Shown: in pieces, positions 61,001-64,000 of the stretch
How positions within the stretch are numbered: the stretch's first letter is position 1
Layout: every line of letters begins with the position of its first letter
From: Priestia taiwanensis
GTDB taxonomy: Bacteria; Bacillota; Bacilli; Bacillales; Bacillaceae_G
Direction: 5' to 3'
DNA: 64,000 bases
Assembly: GCF_014638355.1 (NCBI RefSeq)
Contig: NZ_BMFK01000001.1
Location: 62,001-126,000, forward strand
The notes under the pieces: model-generated
The model's database searches: none
Seen by the model: the letters and a program-made list of their open reading frames with translations, nothing else
Told to the model about the DNA's origin: nothing
Translations under genes and position numbers: made by a program

Positions 61001-61608
61001 AGGATCGTCGTGATGATTTAGAGGTCGCACAGAACGATATAGAAGTACAAAAAGTAAAAAATAATATCATATCCATTTTAACAAGCGATAATCCATATAA
61101 ACAAATTCCGAACTTACCAATCTTGAATGATGAGTTGAAGAAAGGTCTTTCTGCATTTGTCAAACGAGAAATTGGTACACAATTAGAACAAATGGAAGCT
61201 ATTCGCCGTGATATGGAAAATTTACAATCACGTTATGAAAATATCGATTCTATTAAAGCTGTAGTACAAGGGAAATTAGCTGACCTACAGCAACGTATCG
61301 AACAGATGCAAGACATCGAAAGTATTTCTCGTGTGTACACGTATACGCAAATGGCAACTACTGATTATCGTCGCTTAGAAGATAAGGTTCAAGAGTTGTA
61401 TGAGGAGTATATAGCTGGTGAAGATGGCGGAATCGAGGTTGAAGTTGAAATAGTGGAAATGAATGCTTCACAGTTAATTTCAGCTTCATTACCAACTGGT
61501 CAGTTCGAAATCAAAAATAGCCAAGACCTAAAACAATGGTTAAGCAAGCTTGAAGTAGAAATAAGTAAAGAGTTAAACCAACGAAAAACAGTAATGATTA
61601 AGAAATAA
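58045..61608 (+). CDS. brxC: BREX P-loop ATPase BrxC
   Basis: The 1187-residue protein has Walker A WISGFFGSGKSHFLKIL (about residues 72-88), LAFLVDEIGQYIGDN as Walker B (residues about 258-272) and VWVIVTSQEQIDA. It matches the BrxC/PglY (DUF499-like) group in length. A long helical C-terminal region with RGQIE- and DIEV-type coiled stretches follows. BrxC is the large AAA+ ATPase of BREX and binds other subunits. It lies 22 bp after brxB with GGGAGCGAGAGAAGG upstream of the ATG. Confidence 0.95.
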   Translation: MLQDSFTIKELFKKDIDREINGVVQAEQRDEKVIQDELEEYVMTKEISENMAYFFKNYSYSFDNETTKMGAWISGFFGSGKSHFLKILSYLLNNETVYGKRAVDFFLDKTADQELLDHMQQSASYNSEAILFNVDSKSAGGKKEKATIVDVFLKVFNEHLGYSSTPWIANLERQLVEEGVYSQFVERFEEIDGTKWIDSRARLLFKKKSFVEALVQLDYTQDTAESVLAAANKNFEMSLDDFAKLVAEHVHKQGENYRLAFLVDEIGQYIGDNTDLMLNLQTLTENLGKQCLGKVWVIVTSQEQIDAVTKIKGTEEFSKIQGRFATKIHLTSSNTDEVIKRRLLEKTAATADRLQIDFDQIGQSLNNTLTFEKEKSVLQNGFKNAEEYASIYPFVPYQVELLQRVFNKVRRQGEAGAHLSQGERSLLNAFQEVAIQLKEEDTNQLARFSQFYETVKRFLSTSVSSTITDAAKREGIEEFDIEVLKVLFMIKGIDEVKATVDNITTLLVDSVDCIKNDLKRQVTQSLINLRRKLLIAENADRTFVFLSDDEQEINREIQNESVNEANVIDALGKMFYEEIVQMKSYRYQKTHDFEFNKAFDTYNRGGKTNALTLHVYIGDDAESGARAAANSGNMIMYIPDNYMEKFYEPMQYAKKIEAFANKKFSTSLTEKQKRILEEKRQQISDFEMKAKEALAEAATNAMYFIQGQDYGFKGTLEAQLQSAFEILVRNTYSYLSYIDEPVPVKNANEVIYEWATKGLPARLDGTFANHLAYDTVVRFLEESRGRQIVTVKVLVDKFKDVPYGWSDHDVAGIVGAMLYNKKLKLTYASESFDATHAQFVARITKASEREKVVLEAQIGIPSRVRKDVVEVMRELFNFYDIGETYDEVAKSIREQLKKHFIEPIEDMQRTKQREDQQYPYPGGIALSKMKNSVTDLTSITKQESFVEEFIELDEDLEEWLEDVQHLDSFYRGNALRHFDESVRVLKDRRDDLEVAQNDIEVQKVKNNIISILTSDNPYKQIPNLPILNDELKKGLSAFVKREIGTQLEQMEAIRRDMENLQSRYENIDSIKAVVQGKLADLQQRIEQMQDIESISRVYTYTQMATTDYRRLEDKVQELYEEYIAGEDGGIEVEVEIVEMNASQLISASLPTGQFEIKNSQDLKQWLSKLEVEISKELNQRKTVMIKK

Positions 61609-61624
61609 AAGGAGACGAAATGCG

Positions 61625-64000
61625 ATGAACAAAAAAGTATTAAAAGAATTTGCAGTCTATGCCCGCAACGAACTTCGCGAACAAATCGCATTACGAGCAC
61701 AAGCCTTTGGAATCACTTCCAAAGGCTCTCCTGTGCTTGTAACAGGGACGGACTATGTAGAAATTAACGGAAAGAAGTATCCAGCTACATATAGCAACAG
61801 CATTCAAAAGCTAGTAAAAGAAATCGAAATAAAAGGTTATGACAATGTAATTGAAGAAGTAGCATACACATGGTTTAACCGTCTAATTGCCATTCGTTAT
61901 ATGGAAGTACATAATTACCTGCCATCAAAGATACGTGTCCTTTCTAGTGAGACAAAAGGGAAAGTAGACCCGGATATTTTAACAGAATATCAATATGCAG
62001 ACTTGCCAGTGAACACAGAAGAAGTGTCTACTCTACTAGCGCAAGGAAAGCGTGAAGAAGCATTCCGTAAGCTATTAGTAGCACAGTGTAACGAATTAAA
62101 TGAGATCATGCCATTTTTATTTGAAAAAGTATCGGATTATACAGAGCTTCTATTACCAGAGTCTTTATTGCATGCTGATTCGTTGATTAATAAGTTAGGA
62201 AAAGAAGTAGAAGATGAGAACTTTGAACATGTAGAAGTAATTGGTTGGTTATATCAATACTATATTTCTGAGAAGAAAGATGAAGTGTTCGCAGGATTAA
62301 AGAAAAACAAGAAAATCACAAAAGAAAACATTCCAGCTGCTACTCAGTTATTTACACCGCATTGGATTGTACGTTATATGGTAGAGAACTCTCTTGGCCA
62401 TATGTGGTTAGAATCTCATCCAGAATCAGAATTAAAAACAGACATGAAATACTATGTAGAGCCAGCAGAACAAGAAGCAGAAGTACAGGCGAAATTAGAA
62501 GAGTTGCGTAATCCGAATCTGTCTCCAGAGGAAATTACTATTATGGACCCGGCATGTGGTTCAGGGCATATTTTAGTATATGCGTTTGACGTATTATACA
62601 AGATTTATGAAGAACGTGGATATCCAACAAAGGAAATTCCAGCATTGATTTTAGAGAAGAATTTGTACGGAATAGATATTGACGATCGTGCAGCACAATT
62701 AGCTTCATTTGCATTAATGATGAAAGCACGTGAGAAGACAAAACGTATTTTCCGTAATGTTCCGAAGTTGAATGTAATTTCTATTCAAGAATCGAATGGA
62801 ATCTTAATTGAACAAGCAGCAGATTTAATTGGCGAAACTGAGGATGAGAAAAAAGGGGCAAAAGAGCTACTTACTACTTTTATTGATGCGAAAAGTCTGG
62901 GTTCAATTCTTCAACCTGAGAAAGTGGAATTTGATAAGTATCTTAATAGAATTCGGGAACTACAGGAAACCGGAGAGCGTGATTTGGAGAATTTTGAGGT
63001 TTATGAGCAGTTAGAACAAATTAGTAAATTTATTATTCAAGCTAAAATACTTGCTGGTGAATATGATGTGGTTATTACAAATCCACCATATATGGGTTTT
63101 AAAGGGATGGATGCTAAATTATCTGAATATGTAAAAAGAAATTTTAGTGATTCGAAAGCAGACCTGTTTTCTGTTTTTATGGAAAGAGGAAATATTTTCA
63201 CTAAGTATCTTGGTTATCATTGTGAGATAAATCAGCAATCATGGATGTTTTTAGGTAGTTATAAGGGGATTCGTAGTAAATTATTATCAACGATGTTTCT
63301 TCAATCTATGTTACATTTAGGACCTAGGACCTTTGAAGAAATTGGTGGAGAAGTTGTTCAAAGTACAGCATTTATATTAAGAAAAAATGATATAAAAAGT
63401 CAATATGGTAAATATTATCGTTTAATTGATTATAATCATACTGAATTAAAAGAGGAGGCTTTTTTAAATAAAAATAATGAATATTTAGTAAAACAAGATA
63501 AATTTAGTATTATTTCAGGATCTCCTATATCTTATTGGGCAACTGATCAAATATATTCATTATTTCTGAATAAGGAAAAATTATCCGAGTATGCTTCTGC
63601 AAAAAAAGGTTCTTTTACTGGTGATAATGATAAGTTTTTACGTTTATGGTACGAAACAGATATTAGAAGTATAGGTTTTAATTTTAAGAATAGAGATGAA
63701 GCAAAAAAATCTACTAAACATTGGTTTCCATATAATAAAGGAGGAGGGTTTAGGCGTTGGTATGGAAATTTTGAATATGTGATTAACTGGTATAATGATG
63801 GAGAAGAATTATTTAAATTTGATAAATCTGGTATACGAAACCCAGATTATTTCTTTAAAGAGTGTATTACATGGTCTGATTTGTCTACTAACTTATTTAG
63901 TGGTAGGTATGTTCCAGAGGGTTTTATATTTGATTCAACAGGACCAAGTATGTTTTTATATGAATTGAAAAATAAGTATAGCTTACTAGCATGTGTTAAT
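61625..64000 (+). CDS. pglX: BREX-1 adenine-specific DNA methyltransferase PglX (3' end outside window)
   Basis: The frame from ATG 61625 (AAAGGAGACG upstream) is open for 792 codons to the window edge; full PglX is roughly 1,200 residues. SAM motif DPACGSGHILVYAFDVLY lies at about residues 308-325 and the catalytic NPPY at about 485-488 (VVITNPPYMGFKG), in the order of a gamma-type N6-adenine methyltransferase. PglX modifies self DNA, which BREX requires for protection. From about 63050 on the sequence becomes markedly more AT-rich than the first half, as if the specificity-determining part came from another source. pglZ and brxL are expected beyond the window. Confidence 0.94.
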   Translation, partial: MNKKVLKEFAVYARNELREQIALRAQAFGITSKGSPVLVTGTDYVEINGKKYPATYSNSIQKLVKEIEIKGYDNVIEEVAYTWFNRLIAIRYMEVHNYLPSKIRVLSSETKGKVDPDILTEYQYADLPVNTEEVSTLLAQGKREEAFRKLLVAQCNELNEIMPFLFEKVSDYTELLLPESLLHADSLINKLGKEVEDENFEHVEVIGWLYQYYISEKKDEVFAGLKKNKKITKENIPAATQLFTPHWIVRYMVENSLGHMWLESHPESELKTDMKYYVEPAEQEAEVQAKLEELRNPNLSPEEITIMDPACGSGHILVYAFDVLYKIYEERGYPTKEIPALILEKNLYGIDIDDRAAQLASFALMMKAREKTKRIFRNVPKLNVISIQESNGILIEQAADLIGETEDEKKGAKELLTTFIDAKSLGSILQPEKVEFDKYLNRIRELQETGERDLENFEVYEQLEQISKFIIQAKILAGEYDVVITNPPYMGFKGMDAKLSEYVKRNFSDSKADLFSVFMERGNIFTKYLGYHCEINQQSWMFLGSYKGIRSKLLSTMFLQSMLHLGPRTFEEIGGEVVQSTAFILRKNDIKSQYGKYYRLIDYNHTELKEEAFLNKNNEYLVKQDKFSIISGSPISYWATDQIYSLFLNKEKLSEYASAKKGSFTGDNDKFLRLWYETDIRSIGFNFKNRDEAKKSTKHWFPYNKGGGFRRWYGNFEYVINWYNDGEELFKFDKSGIRNPDYFFKECITWSDLSTNLFSGRYVPEGFIFDSTGPSMFLYELKNKYSLLACVN

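Noticed and set aside
1-64000. CRISPR array, tRNA, rRNA or insertion sequence
   Set aside because: No regularly spaced repeats, no cloverleaf-like or rRNA-like sequence, and no transposase motif with terminal repeats was noticed. A dedicated search (for example tRNA or IS profile scanning) would be the decisive test.

Overview
The window is a low-GC Firmicute chromosome, almost certainly Bacillus and probably of the Bacillus cereus group or a close relative. The evidence is a conserved Bacillus sporulation backbone (spoIIM, dacF-spoIIAA-spoIIAB-sigF, the seven-gene spoVA operon, mciZ, a yjcZ-type mini-gene), together with fur-yqzK-xerD-deoB-pupG-pdp, lysA-ypuA-ppiB-ribT-ypuF-scpA-scpB-ypuI, and strong AGGAGG ribosome binding sites. 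No rRNA, tRNA, CRISPR array or intact insertion sequence was seen.

Layout. 1-8718: housekeeping and small metabolic genes (SDR dehydrogenase fragment, SGNH hydrolase, CDGSH protein, yqkE, FAD oxidoreductase, yhbD/bactofilin pair, GrpB, thioredoxin-like, yqkF, mciZ, nudF), with two degenerate copies of a GC-rich dispersed repeat. 8719-12199: an accessory insert carrying a quinone/electrophile detoxification operon (ring-cleaving dioxygenase, flavin reductase, mhqD-type hydrolase) behind a consensus promoter with two MhqR-like boxes, flanked by broken gene remnants. 12200-19057: spoIIM, fur, yqzK, xerD and the nucleoside-catabolism genes deoB, pupG and pdp. 19000-25593: two tandem, paralogous YtrA-type clusters (GntR regulator, ABC ATPase, ABC-2 permeases), one followed by a membrane-protein gene and a frameshifted pseudogene. 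25862-33794: dacF, the sigma-F operon and the spoVA operon. 33969-45839: lysA to ypuI, interrupted by accessory genes, including a TetR-controlled DJ-1/HD-domain pair with a perfect palindromic operator. 45888-48317: a secreted transglutaminase-like protein and a patatin-like lipase.

48491-64000 is a defence island. It begins with two tiny unknown ORFs. Next come three overlapping or abutting genes: an unrecognised 250-residue protein, an McrB-like GTPase/AAA+ protein with a DUF3578-type N-terminus, and an McrC-like DUF2357 PD-(D/E)XK protein. After them a HelD/UvrD-type helicase gene leads directly into a type 1 BREX operon (brxA, brxB, brxC, pglX). pglX runs off the end of the window; pglZ and brxL are expected just beyond it. 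BREX marks self DNA by adenine methylation through PglX, and McrBC-type systems attack modified DNA, so the neighbours could be complementary barriers. The least explained parts are the 250-residue first gene of the McrBC-like unit and the helicase fused into the BREX transcription unit.

Items too short or too broken for ordinary gene calling include mciZ, the 31-codon yjcZ-type gene, a GNAT pseudogene with an internal deletion, a WrbA-like remnant, and a membrane-protein pseudogene that has lost its ATG. No searches were run: product names rest on recognised motifs and gene order.
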